Shown here: positions 16,801 to 25,495 of the stretch, in pieces
How positions within the stretch are numbered: the first letter of the stretch is position 1
How the letters are laid out: each line of letters opens with the position of its first letter
Source of the DNA: Treponema sp. J25
GTDB taxonomy: Bacteria; Spirochaetota; Spirochaetia; Treponematales; Breznakiellaceae
DNA: 64,000 nt
NCBI RefSeq assembly: GCF_004343725.1
Contig: NZ_PTQW01000010.1
Span: forward strand, 62,001 to 126,000
Direction of reading: 5' to 3'
Position numbers and translations under genes: made by a program
The notes under the pieces: model-generated
Databases searched by the model: none
Told to the model about the DNA's origin: nothing
The model's input: the letters and a program-made list of their open reading frames with translations, nothing else

Positions 16801-18069
16801 ATGAAGATCCTCCACACCGGTGACCTGCACCTGGGGCGGGTATTCCACGAACGGCCCCTTATCGAAGATCAATATCATATCCTGGAAGAACTCCTACGGA
16901 TCCTGCAGGAGGATCGCTATGATGCCCTGCTGATTGCGGGGGATGTGTACGACCGGTCCATCCCTTCCGCCGAAGCGGTAACCCTGCTGGGCTTTTTCCT
17001 TGCCCGATGCCGGGAAGTAAGTCCCCCCACCCGGCTGTGCATCATCAGTGGGAACCATGATTCGGCCCAGCGCCTTGCCTATGGAAAGGAACTCTTCCAG
17101 GCCATGGGGATCCACATTGCTACCACCATGGAAGAAAGCCAGAAGCCCCTCATTGTGGAGGATGCGGCGGGAAGACGAACGGCCTTCTTCCTCCTTCCTT
17201 TTTTGTATCCCACCCTGGAATGGGCAGAAGAAGAGGTGGACCCGGACCATGGAACCCCGCCACCCCCTGATTCCCAGAGGGAGCTTTCCTTTTCAACTAG
17301 TTCCGAACCGATGCTTCTGCGGCGCCAAAAAGAGCGTATGCAGCGGATTGCACGCCGCCTGGAACAGCAGCGAAGCCAGTGCTCTAGAGAGGGGGTAGAC
17401 CACAGCATCCTGGTGGCCCACCTTTTTGCCCGGGGAGGTGCGGAAAGTGATTCGGAACGCCTGCTTGTGGGAACGGCCGAACAGGTAGATCCGGCCCTTT
17501 TTGCCGGTTTTGATTACCTTGCCCTGGGGCATCTCCACCGAAACCAGCAGGTGTCCCCCAATGGCTGGTACAGCGGTAGTCCCCTGGCCTACAGTTTTGA
17601 TGAGGCGGATCAAACAAAGGTGGTCCTTTCGGTGGAACTCGAGCCAGGCCGGTCCCCCCTGGTTACCCCCATCCCCCTGCATCCCCTCCGGCCGTTGCGA
17701 CGGCTTTCGGGGCCCTTTGCATCTTTCTTACCCGGCGGCCCCCTCGAAAAAGAAGAGGGGGCCCTCCGTTCCTCGTATTTAGAAATTGAACTTACCGATG
17801 AGGCCCTTGTAGAAAATCCCCTGTCGATACTTCGCCAGCGATTTCCCTATCTTTTGTCGGTAAAACAAGACCGGGCCCTGACCCAGCTGAGTGTCCATCA
17901 GTTAGAAGTGCGCCGATCCCAGGGCCGGGGAGAAGGGAAAAACCTGGTGGAAGATTTTTCTCTGTTTCTGACGGAATTGTACCAGCAGGCTGATCCGGCG
18001 CGGCTAGAATTGTTTAACCGGCTGCTTCTTGAACTGGAACAACAGTACCAGGGAGGAGGTGCCCGGTGA
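16801..18069 (+). CDS. sbcD: Exonuclease subunit SbcD (Mre11-like nuclease)
   Basis: A 422-residue calcineurin-type phosphoesterase. Metal-binding motifs appear in order: HTGDLHLG, IAGDVYD, ISGNHDS, then VAHLF and LGHLHRNQ. With SbcC it forms the SbcCD nuclease, which opens DNA hairpins and processes protein-blocked ends in the cytoplasm. The ATG at 16801 is chosen because homology starts there (MKILHTGDLHLG). An upstream in-frame TTG at 16765 would only add unrelated residues, and no strong ribosome site is visible for either. Its stop codon overlaps the sbcC start by 4 bases (GTGA), so the two subunits are translationally coupled. Confidence 0.96.
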   Translation: MKILHTGDLHLGRVFHERPLIEDQYHILEELLRILQEDRYDALLIAGDVYDRSIPSAEAVTLLGFFLARCREVSPPTRLCIISGNHDSAQRLAYGKELFQAMGIHIATTMEESQKPLIVEDAAGRRTAFFLLPFLYPTLEWAEEEVDPDHGTPPPPDSQRELSFSTSSEPMLLRRQKERMQRIARRLEQQRSQCSREGVDHSILVAHLFARGGAESDSERLLVGTAEQVDPALFAGFDYLALGHLHRNQQVSPNGWYSGSPLAYSFDEADQTKVVLSVELEPGRSPLVTPIPLHPLRPLRRLSGPFASFLPGGPLEKEEGALRSSYLEIELTDEALVENPLSILRQRFPYLLSVKQDRALTQLSVHQLEVRRSQGRGEGKNLVEDFSLFLTELYQQADPARLELFNRLLLELEQQYQGGGAR

Positions 18070-21000
18070 AACCCCTTCAGCTCACGATGTTCAACATTGG
18101 CCCCTTTGTGGGGGAGCACCACATCGACTTTACTCGGCTGGCGGACATTTTCCTTATCTGCGGTAAGACCGGGGCAGGGAAAAGTACCATCTTCGATGCC
18201 CTCTGTTTTGCCCTCTATGGGGAGCTTGCCGGGAGCAGAACGGGCCTGTACAGTCGTATCAAGAGCGATTTTGCGGCCCTTACCGATGATTGCTGGGTCC
18301 GGCTCGATTTTTTCCTGGGCCCTGCCCGGTATCGGGTAGAACGCCATCCCCAGCAGGAACGGCCCAAAACAAGGGGCACCGGCACCACCACGGTGGATGA
18401 AACAGCCCTCCTCTTTCTCTGGGATGAAGGAACGGGATGGCAGTCCCTCAGTGGCAAGACCAGCGAAACCAACCGTATCATTCGGGAACTCCTGGGGCTT
18501 TCCCGGGAGGAGTTTTCTAAAATTGTCCTTCTCCCGCAGGGAGAATTTGCCCGCTTCCTCAGGTTGAATTCCACCGAACGGCAGCAGGTGCTTCAAAAGC
18601 TTTTTCCGGTGGAACAGGCGGTTCGGCTCCGGGAATGGGCCTCCCAGCGGGCCCGGGACCTTGCTTCCCGGCAAGAGGAAGCCCAGCGCCTTTTTCAGGA
18701 TATCCTTTCCCGCTATGACCCAGAACAGGGAAAGGAACGGAAGGAACAGCTTCGTCAAAGGGTGGATCATCTGGCAGAAAAGAAGGGACTCCTCGTGGAA
18801 CTCCGCAAACAGCTAGAAACCTACCTTTCCCTGGTGCAACGCTGGGAAACCATGGAAGGGCAGCGGAAAGAGGTGGGGGCGCAAAAAAAAGCCCTCGAGG
18901 TGCAGCGTCCTGCTATCCAGAGCCAGGAACACCTGCTTGCCCGAATTCAGGAAAGCCGGGCCCTCTTTCCTCTCTGGGAACAAGTCCAACAGGCCCGGCA
19001 GGATGTGGCAGAACGTACCCGAACGAAGGCGGAACGAGAAGCGGCCCTTGCCAGGTCCCGGGAGGAACTGGAACAACAGGAAGAAGAACGGCCCCGCTAT
19101 GAAAAACTCCGGGAAGAACTGAACCAACTGCGGGAACAACGGGGATTACTCGAACAGGCGGTAAAGGAAGAAGAAACCCTCTGCCAGAATCGGAAACTGC
19201 TGCAAGAACTACAACAAAAGAAGAGTCTTCTCGAGGCACGTCTGGGGAAGCTTACGGAGGCACTCCAGAATGAAACCCACCGTTTGGAAGAACTGGAAGG
19301 CCTTGCCGCAGCTTTCCCTGAGTATCAGGAAAAAAACTCGACCCTCCAGGACCTGCTGCGCCTGTACCGGGAGCTTCTTCAAAGGCGGGAAAAAATAGAT
19401 ACGTGGGAGGAGCAAGAAGGGCTTCTTCGGCAACAGATAGAGGAAAAAAGGAGAGCCATCCAGGAAAAGGAGAAAACCCTTGCGGCACTTGATGCGGAGC
19501 TTCGCCAGACCGAAGGGGCCCTCCTCCGTCAGCGGCAGGAACAGGCGGCGCTCTACCTGGCGGCCACCCTGCAGCCCGGTAGTCCTTGCCCTGTCTGTGG
19601 TTCAACCCATCATCCTCATCCTGCCCGGGCCGAGGGGGAATTGACCGATGTGGCGCCCCTTCTTGAAGAACTCCGCCAGAGGCGAGAACAGGTGCAGCAA
19701 GTCCTAAAGGATGTTGGCGCTTCCTATGGGGCCGCAGAAAGAGAGGCGGCCCTTATCCGCGAACAAAGGGAAGAGGCCCTGCGGTATTACCCTTCCATTC
19801 GGGAAAATTTGATGGCCCTGGAAGGGTCTTTCCCGGAACTGAAGGGCCTTACATCTTCTGACCAGTTCCCCTCGGGGGAGGGTATTCAACGGGCCCTTGC
19901 TGGTGCGAGTAGCCTTGCCACTGAAATGGCAGGGCTTTCCCAGAAGGCCAATCGGGCCCGGCAGGAACGGGATGCCCTTTTTGGTCACTATGTCCAGCAT
20001 CAACAGGAAATGGGAAACGTCCAGGCTGAGCTTGCCCGGCTGGAAGAGCAAATAAAAAACACGGAAACCCTCATTCGTGAACAGGAAGGCCGCCTTGTCC
20101 GTTTTACGGAAAAGTGGCAGACCGATTCGGTGGCAACTGCCTTGAGGCTGCTTACCCAACGTCTTTCTGAGGGGGATGCCGCTCTTGCCAGGTACGAGCA
20201 GCACCTTCAGGACCTGAAGAATCAAGGGGCTGCTATTCATAGCCAGTGTCAGGCGGCCACGGAACAACTAGAAGAGGCAGAACGTCGGGCTCAGGAACTT
20301 GCGGAACGATTTTCCCGGGCCCTGGCGGAAAGTGGCATTGCTACGGTGGCCGAACTGGAAGAACTTAAAAGGGCCCTGGAACAGGAAGAAACGCTCCAGG
20401 AAGGGATTAACCGCTTTTATCAGGAACAGCAGGCCCTTGAGGGGCGGCTCCATCAGATAGAACTTGAACAGACCCGCCTGCAGGAAGAACTCGGGGCCCT
20501 CAAGAAGAAGATGGTACCCCCGGCGCCGAATGAGGGGGGAACGCCGGTCCAGGCGGAAAGGGCCATTTCTCTTTCCGCGGAACCTGCGGAAATAATGCGG
20601 TTTTTCACAGAGGCGGAAATGCCCCTGGCGGAAGAGCTCCAGGATAGGCTTACAGGTCTGCAACAGGAAGAAACCGCCCTTACCCAACAGCGGGAGGACC
20701 TGTTACGGGAACTGGTTACGCTGGAAGAAGATGGTCGGCGGTATGAAGAAGCGAAAGGGCGGTACGAAAGCCTTCGGGAGGAATATGGTCGCCTTCGTAC
20801 CCTGGCGGATGACCTTTCGGGGAATAACCCTAAACGGATTGCCTTTGATGCGTGGCTGCTCCAGCTGTACCTTGCGGAGGTTGCCAGCTATGCCAACGGG
20901 CGGCTCCGCAAAATGAGCGAGGGGCGTTATTCCCTTCTTCTGCAGGGGGAACGAAGCGGCGGAAGGGGCCGGGCGGGACTGGACCTGGAAGTGTTTGATG

Positions 21001-21320
21001 CCTACACCGGCAAGGCCCGTCCCTGTCATACCCTTTCAGGGGGGGAGAGCTTTATGGCTTCCATCAGTCTTGCCCTGGGGCTTGCCGACTCTATCCAGAA
21101 TCGTTCGGGGGCTATTCGATTGGATGCCATTTTTATTGACGAAGGTTTTGGGAGCCTTGACGAAGCCTCCCTGGAGCTTGCCCTGGCCATCCTGGATGAG
21201 ATTAGGGAGCACCGCATGGTGGGCCTTATTTCCCACGTCCCCGAAATGAAAAACCGCATCCCCAGCCGAATCGAGGTAGTAAAAAGCATTTCCGGCTCTT
21301 CTCTGCGGATAGTGTCCTGA
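18066..21320 (+). CDS. sbcC: Exonuclease subunit SbcC (Rad50-like ATPase)
   Basis: A 1084-residue SMC-like ATPase starting at GTG. Walker A (GKTGAGKST) is at residues 33-41. Two long coiled-coil arms rich in Glu, Gln, Leu and Arg flank the zinc hook CPVCGSTHHPH, with Cys508 and Cys511. The signature motif LSGGESFMASISLALGLAD and Walker B (AIFIDEGFGSLDE) lie near the C-terminus. Hook cysteines of two molecules share a zinc ion in this family. It follows sbcD with a GTGA overlap. No T-rich terminator follows; instead a GC-rich repeat patch occupies the gap to pncB. Confidence 0.96.
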   Translation: MKPLQLTMFNIGPFVGEHHIDFTRLADIFLICGKTGAGKSTIFDALCFALYGELAGSRTGLYSRIKSDFAALTDDCWVRLDFFLGPARYRVERHPQQERPKTRGTGTTTVDETALLFLWDEGTGWQSLSGKTSETNRIIRELLGLSREEFSKIVLLPQGEFARFLRLNSTERQQVLQKLFPVEQAVRLREWASQRARDLASRQEEAQRLFQDILSRYDPEQGKERKEQLRQRVDHLAEKKGLLVELRKQLETYLSLVQRWETMEGQRKEVGAQKKALEVQRPAIQSQEHLLARIQESRALFPLWEQVQQARQDVAERTRTKAEREAALARSREELEQQEEERPRYEKLREELNQLREQRGLLEQAVKEEETLCQNRKLLQELQQKKSLLEARLGKLTEALQNETHRLEELEGLAAAFPEYQEKNSTLQDLLRLYRELLQRREKIDTWEEQEGLLRQQIEEKRRAIQEKEKTLAALDAELRQTEGALLRQRQEQAALYLAATLQPGSPCPVCGSTHHPHPARAEGELTDVAPLLEELRQRREQVQQVLKDVGASYGAAEREAALIREQREEALRYYPSIRENLMALEGSFPELKGLTSSDQFPSGEGIQRALAGASSLATEMAGLSQKANRARQERDALFGHYVQHQQEMGNVQAELARLEEQIKNTETLIREQEGRLVRFTEKWQTDSVATALRLLTQRLSEGDAALARYEQHLQDLKNQGAAIHSQCQAATEQLEEAERRAQELAERFSRALAESGIATVAELEELKRALEQEETLQEGINRFYQEQQALEGRLHQIELEQTRLQEELGALKKKMVPPAPNEGGTPVQAERAISLSAEPAEIMRFFTEAEMPLAEELQDRLTGLQQEETALTQQREDLLRELVTLEEDGRRYEEAKGRYESLREEYGRLRTLADDLSGNNPKRIAFDAWLLQLYLAEVASYANGRLRKMSEGRYSLLLQGERSGGRGRAGLDLEVFDAYTGKARPCHTLSGGESFMASISLALGLADSIQNRSGAIRLDAIFIDEGFGSLDEASLELALAILDEIREHRMVGLISHVPEMKNRIPSRIEVVKSISGSSLRIVS

Positions 21321-21350
21321 CTTCCTGACCCCTTCGTCAGAATGACCGCA

Positions 21351-21403
21351 GCCGTTCCAGGGAAGGGACCCGCTCCGCTGGGGCCGACAGCGTCCCCTCC
21401 GGA
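21351..21403 (+). repeat. 53-bp direct repeat, copy 1
   Basis: Identical to 21515-21567 apart from one base (C to T near the 3' end). Looser similarity continues about 20 bases further, to a shared GCTTCCCCA. Confidence 0.9.
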
Positions 21404-21422
21404 GGCGCTCGCTTCCCCATGA

Positions 21423-21463
21423 CCCTTGCTCCGTCGGCGCGACCGACGCCTGTGGAGCAAGGG
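21423..21463. repeat. Long inverted repeat (hairpin) between the two direct repeats
   Basis: Outer arms CCCTTGCTCC (21423-21432) and GGAGCAAGGG (21454-21463) pair perfectly over 10 bp. Inside, GTCGG (21433-21437) pairs with CCGAC (21443-21447). There is no T-run, so it is not a standard terminator. Confidence 0.75.
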
Positions 21464-21514
21464 AACCCACACCATTGTGCCCGCCGGGGGTCGCGGGACT
21501 CCGGGAACTGCTTC

Positions 21515-21567
21515 GCCGTTCCAGGGAAGGGACCCGCTCCGCTGGGGCCGACAGCGTCCCCTTCGGA
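21515..21567 (+). repeat. 53-bp direct repeat, copy 2
   Basis: Second copy of 21351-21403, 164 bp downstream in the same orientation, one mismatch. Confidence 0.9.
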
Positions 21568-21667
21568 GATGTGCCCGCTTCCCCAGGACACCGGCACCCT
21601 CGGTGCACCTGCGCCAGTACCGGGTCTTTCCCTTGCCGTGATGGAGGGCGAGGGGTATACTGGTGCT

Positions 21668-23122
21668 ATGAGGTCCGCCCTTTTTACTGACTTTTATGAA
21701 CTCACCATGGCCCAGGGCTATTGGAAAGAGGGGATGAACCGCCCGGCGGTTTTTGATATGTTTTTCCGTCGCCACCCCTTCCAGGGGGGCTTTTCGGTCT
21801 TTGCGGGGTTAGAACCCTTTCTTTCGGCTCTGGCGGAACTTCGTTTTAGCCAGGAAGACCTGGCCTATCTTGAATCCCTTGGCCTGTTTGAAGCTTCTTT
21901 TCTTCAGTACCTGGAAAATTTTCGCTTTACCGGGTCGGTGTGGGCCATGGACGAAGGCTCCATCGTTTTCCCTAACGAACCCCTCATCCGTATCGAAGCT
22001 CCTCTTATCGAAGCCCAAATCATTGAGGGACTCCTCCTCAATACCATCAATTTTCAGAGCCTTATCGCCACTAAAACGGCCCGGGTGTGGCTCGCTGCCC
22101 GGGGAGGGGCTATCTTAGAATTCGGGCTTCGCCGTGCCCAGGGGGCCGATGGGGCCCTTTCGGCAAGCCGGGCCGCCTTTATCGGAGGTGCCCGGGCCAC
22201 TTCCAATGTGCTCGCGGGCAAAAAGTATGGCATCCCCGTCATGGGGACCATGGCCCATTCCTGGGTCATGTCCTTTCTGGATGAGGAGGCCGCCTTTCGG
22301 GCCTATGCCTCCCTTTATCCGGAGAGAACCGTTTTTCTCATCGATACCTATGATACCTTGAAAAGCGGCCTTCCCCACGCGATTCGGGTAGGAAGGGACC
22401 TGGCCGCGCAGGGAAAGAAGTTTGGGGTTCGCCTTGATTCGGGGGATATCCACTACCTTTCCCGGGAGGTGCGTCGAGAGCTTGATGCGGCGGGACTTTC
22501 GAATGCCACCATCACCGTTTCTAACGAACTGGATGAGTATATCATCGAAACCCTTACCCGGGCGGGAGCCCCCATCGATAGCTGGGGTGTGGGTACAAAC
22601 CTGGTAACCGGCGGCAATGAGGCGGCCTTTACGGGGGTGTACAAACTGGTGGCCCGGCAAAACGCCGATGGAACCTTTGAGCCGGTCATGAAATTTTCCG
22701 ATAATCCCGAGAAAACCACGACGCCGGGCATAAAACAACTGTGGCGCCTCTACGATGGGGAAGGCCAGGCCGTGGCCGACGTGATGACCCTGGACCAACG
22801 CTGGCAGGGCCGGGACCCCGAAACACTTGAGGCTGGGAAGGACTATGCCTTTTACCATCCGGCGGGGGACTATCGACATTTCCATTACCACAATGAAGGA
22901 GCGGCAAAACCCTTGTTGCATCTTAAGATGAAAGAGGGCACCCTTCTGGAAGCTCCTCCTTCCCTGCAAGAACTTCAGCGGCGGGTGCAAGGGGGCCTTG
23001 AACAATTTGACGAAAGTTACAAACGGCTCCTTAATCCTCATATCTACAAAGTATCGATTACCCCTCTGCTTCGGGAATTAAAACTTTCTCTCATAAAATC
23101 ATACCTGGGAGAGGATGTATGA
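21668..23122 (+). CDS. pncB: Nicotinate phosphoribosyltransferase
   Basis: A 484-residue enzyme that joins nicotinate to PRPP to give nicotinate mononucleotide in NAD salvage. Family motifs are clear: TDFYELTMAQGYW at the start, NTINFQSLIATK, EFGLRRAQGADGALSASRAA (phosphoribosyl site), MGTMAHSWVMSF, LIDTYDTLKSG, VRLDSGDI and SWGVGTNLVTGG. The start at 21668 fits family length and homology. ATG 21641 is an alternative that adds 9 residues, and the frame is open further upstream only through repeat DNA. It overlaps thpR by 4 bases (ATGA), so the two are co-translated. Confidence 0.95.
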   Translation: MRSALFTDFYELTMAQGYWKEGMNRPAVFDMFFRRHPFQGGFSVFAGLEPFLSALAELRFSQEDLAYLESLGLFEASFLQYLENFRFTGSVWAMDEGSIVFPNEPLIRIEAPLIEAQIIEGLLLNTINFQSLIATKTARVWLAARGGAILEFGLRRAQGADGALSASRAAFIGGARATSNVLAGKKYGIPVMGTMAHSWVMSFLDEEAAFRAYASLYPERTVFLIDTYDTLKSGLPHAIRVGRDLAAQGKKFGVRLDSGDIHYLSREVRRELDAAGLSNATITVSNELDEYIIETLTRAGAPIDSWGVGTNLVTGGNEAAFTGVYKLVARQNADGTFEPVMKFSDNPEKTTTPGIKQLWRLYDGEGQAVADVMTLDQRWQGRDPETLEAGKDYAFYHPAGDYRHFHYHNEGAAKPLLHLKMKEGTLLEAPPSLQELQRRVQGGLEQFDESYKRLLNPHIYKVSITPLLRELKLSLIKSYLGEDV

Positions 23123-23745
23123 GTTCAGTGTGGTCGGGACCTGCAGAACATAGGGGAGAAAAAGCCCCCCTGCGAACCTTCCTTGCCCTGGAACTCCCCT
23201 CTGATTTTATCGATGAGATGGAGCGTGGCCTTGCCCCCTTAAAGGCGGCCCATGAAGACTTCCGGTGGACCACCCGAACCAATCTCCACCTGACCCTTGC
23301 CTTCCTGGGAAGCACGCCGGTGACGGTGGTGGACCAGCTACGGGAGGTTTTACTGCCCCTCTTGCGTGATGTGGTGCCTATATTGATTGCTGCGGAGGGT
23401 CTCCACCTATTTCCGCCCCGGCGGCCCGCCTCCGTGTTAGCCCTCGGCCTCGGTGCCGGTGGAGCCGATATTAGCCGTTTAGCCACGGCTATCGAAGAAG
23501 CGCTCCTCCCCCTTGCTCAGACGGTACCGCTTCCCGATTTCAGGCCTTCCCATCGTCCCTTTGTGCCCCATATCACGGTGGCCCGCTCCGGTCGTTTCTA
23601 TATTGTGCTGAGCCCCGAGGAACGACACCTCAGAATATCAGCCCAGGGTATCGTCACGCGCTGCACCTTCTTTTCCAGTGTATTGCAACGAGGTGGTCCC
23701 GTATACACCCCCCTCTGGTGGTGGGATTTTTTAGGGAAACAGTGA
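23119..23745 (+). CDS. thpR: RNA 2',3'-cyclic phosphodiesterase (LigT-like)
   Basis: A 208-residue cytoplasmic member of the 2H phosphoesterase family. Both catalytic HxTx motifs are present: HLTLAF near residue 58 and HITVARSG near residue 153. The family opens 2',3'-cyclic phosphate ends of RNA or nucleotides; E. coli ThpR gives a 2'-phosphomonoester. The gene overlaps pncB by 4 bases. A functional link to NAD metabolism is unproven, though NAD-dependent RNA processing is conceivable. About 15 N-terminal residues (SSVWSGPAEHRGE) precede the family start and may be a variable tail. Confidence 0.9.
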   Translation: MSSVWSGPAEHRGEKAPLRTFLALELPSDFIDEMERGLAPLKAAHEDFRWTTRTNLHLTLAFLGSTPVTVVDQLREVLLPLLRDVVPILIAAEGLHLFPPRRPASVLALGLGAGGADISRLATAIEEALLPLAQTVPLPDFRPSHRPFVPHITVARSGRFYIVLSPEERHLRISAQGIVTRCTFFSSVLQRGGPVYTPLWWWDFLGKQ

Positions 23746-23839
23746 CGCTCCTCGGTGGCACAATAGTCCTCTTCTCTGTACAAGGGGATTCTTTTCCGGC
23801 ATACTGGGGGCGCTGTTTTATATAAGGTAAGGAGGAACG

Positions 23840-24640
23840 ATGAAACGGTATGTGGTATGGGGAGCGGTGCTGCTCCTGGCAATGGTAGGTTGTACCAAAC
23901 AGGAAACCAGTGGGGACCTTTCATTAAAGAAAATAAAAGAGAAAGGTACCCTTGTTCTTGGACTAGATGATGCCTTTCCCCCTATGGGCTATCGAAACGA
24001 GCAAAATGAGATTGTCGGGTATGATATCGACCTTGCCCGGGAGGTCGCCAAGCGGCTTGGGGTTCAACTGGTACTCCAACCTATCGACTGGAACGCCAAA
24101 GAACAGGAACTTAACACCGGGAAAATCGATTGTATCTGGAATGGTTTTACCATTACCGAAGAACGGGCAAAAAACATCCTGTTTACTAAGCCGTACTTAA
24201 AGAATGCCCAGGTGGTGGTGGTTAAGAAGGATGCACCCTATCAGAAGCTAGAAGATTTAACAGGAAAGACCCTGGGCCTCCAGGCCGGGTCTTCCGCGGC
24301 GGAAGCATTGAATGCCAGTGGGGACTTTAAAAAAAGTTTGAAACAGGTTGTTGAATTTAAAGATAACCTGACGGCCCTGATGGACCTTGAAATTGGTGGG
24401 GTCGATGGGGTGTTGATGGACCGAATTGTGGCAAACGATAATATTCAGCGGTCGGGCAAGGCTTTTCGCATCATTCTTCCCGGTCTTGCAGAAGAAGAAT
24501 TCGGCATAGGGTTCCGCAAGCAAGATGTAGCCCTGCGAGATGCGGTAGAACAGGCCTTGCTTGCCATGGCAAAGGATGGAAAGCTAGCCGAGATTACCAC
24601 GGCCTGGTTTGGGGAAGATATTTCGATCCTGGGAAGATAA
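23840..24640 (+). CDS. Polar amino-acid ABC transporter binding lipoprotein
   Basis: A 266-residue family 3 solute-binding protein. A short signal ends in the lipobox MVGC, and a perfect AAGGAGG (23829-23835) precedes the ATG. The body shows KGTLVLGLDDAFPPMGY, VGYDIDLAREVAKRLG, IDCIWNGFTITEERA and LTGKTLGLQAGSSA, the standard pattern of cystine, glutamine or basic amino-acid binding proteins. It is followed 76 bp later by its permease, with a GC hairpin between that may reduce downstream expression, as is common after binding-protein genes. The exact ligand cannot be read from sequence. Confidence 0.92.
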   Translation: MKRYVVWGAVLLLAMVGCTKQETSGDLSLKKIKEKGTLVLGLDDAFPPMGYRNEQNEIVGYDIDLAREVAKRLGVQLVLQPIDWNAKEQELNTGKIDCIWNGFTITEERAKNILFTKPYLKNAQVVVVKKDAPYQKLEDLTGKTLGLQAGSSAAEALNASGDFKKSLKQVVEFKDNLTALMDLEIGGVDGVLMDRIVANDNIQRSGKAFRIILPGLAEEEFGIGFRKQDVALRDAVEQALLAMAKDGKLAEITTAWFGEDISILGR

Positions 24641-24679
24641 CCCCTTATAAACTGTTTACTTGTTTTCAAATAAGTACTG

Positions 24680-24699
24680 GGCCCCCTGAAAGGGGGGCC
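24680..24699 (+). terminator. GC hairpin between binding protein and permease (possible attenuator)
   Basis: GGCCCCC/GGGGGGCC around a TGAAA loop, with only TTGT following. The missing T-run argues for a partial terminator or mRNA-stabilising structure rather than a full stop. Confidence 0.45.
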
Positions 24700-24722
24700 T
24701 TGTATCGTGGAGTGAGGTGATT

Positions 24723-25361
24723 GTGGTTCCCCTACTCAAAACAATGCTCGAAGGCACAGGGATTTCCCTGGCTATTTTTTCTCTTACCCTCCTCTTTTCT
24801 ATACCCCTTGCTCTGCCGGTGGCCCTTGCTCGCCGTTCTCATACTTTTCTTATTCGAGGTCCGGTAAGTTTCTATGTGCTTATCATGCGAGGGACACCGC
24901 TTATATTGCAACTTCTCTTTGTCTATTTTGCGCCCTATTATCTCTTTCGTCTTTCTTATGATCGCTTTATTGCGGTGATTATCGCCTTTTCCATAAATTA
25001 TGCGGCCTATTTTGCAGAAATTTATCGGGGTGGCATTGATGCCATTCCCCGGGGGCAATGGGAAGCCGCCCGCAGTCTTGGTTTAACGTCGAGCCAGACC
25101 TTTTTCAAGGTGATTTTGCCTCAGGTGGTACGTCGTATTCTTCCTGCGATGGGAAATGAAGTTATTACCCTTGTAAAAGACACCGCCCTGGCTCAAACTA
25201 TTGGGGTAGCCGAATTGTTTCGGGTTGCCCAGAATGCCTCTGCCCGTCAGTTTTCCACGGTTCCTATTTTTATTGCCGGGCTTTTTTATTTTGGGATGAA
25301 CTGGATTGTCACGGTACTTTTTGAATGGGCTGAAAAGAAATTGGGATACTACAAAATGTGA
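24723..25361 (+). CDS. Polar amino-acid ABC transporter permease
   Basis: A roughly 212-residue inner-membrane permease of the HisM/GlnP type. It has about five hydrophobic helices and an EAA loop (WEAARSLGLTSSQTFFKVIL), with the conserved MRGTPLILQLLFVYF near residue 55 and NEVITLVKDTALAQTIGV further on. I prefer the GTG at 24723, because GAGG (24714-24717) lies 5 bases before it. The GTG at 24717 is in frame and also possible. It forms a pair with the preceding lipoprotein. The expected ATPase gene is missing, since the next gene is a diguanylate cyclase. Confidence 0.9.
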   Translation: MVPLLKTMLEGTGISLAIFSLTLLFSIPLALPVALARRSHTFLIRGPVSFYVLIMRGTPLILQLLFVYFAPYYLFRLSYDRFIAVIIAFSINYAAYFAEIYRGGIDAIPRGQWEAARSLGLTSSQTFFKVILPQVVRRILPAMGNEVITLVKDTALAQTIGVAELFRVAQNASARQFSTVPIFIAGLFYFGMNWIVTVLFEWAEKKLGYYKM

Positions 25362-25495
25362 CCCAGAGAAGGGTGAAAAAAGGTAGGAAGGGGCCAGGAA
25401 GTTAAGAGGGGGATCTCACTCTTGCGATATTTTTTTCTGTTCCCCATAGCAACAAAGGGGCTGGCATTGTATAGTACTCTAGTAGGGTTAAAGTC

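Larger units (their letters stand above)
21321..21667. other. GC-rich extragenic patch with direct repeats and a long hairpin
   Basis: These 347 bp between sbcC and pncB are clearly more GC-rich than the flanks. They hold a near-identical 53-bp direct repeat (21351-21403 and 21515-21567) with a large hairpin between. No protein-coding signal of its own is seen, although the pncB frame stays open through much of it. It resembles a repetitive extragenic element. Confidence 0.6.

Noticed and set aside
15776-18069. Caspase-like lipoprotein and SbcCD as one defence island
   Set aside because: SbcCD is a housekeeping pair, a 50-bp gap separates the units, and the caspase-like protein is exported, so joint action is unlikely.
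21419-21667. N-terminal extension of pncB through the repeat patch
   Set aside because: Translated repeat DNA has no family similarity; normal pncB length starts at 21668.
22115-23041. 308-residue minus-strand open frame opposite pncB
   Set aside because: Opposite conserved pncB motifs, no independent start signals.
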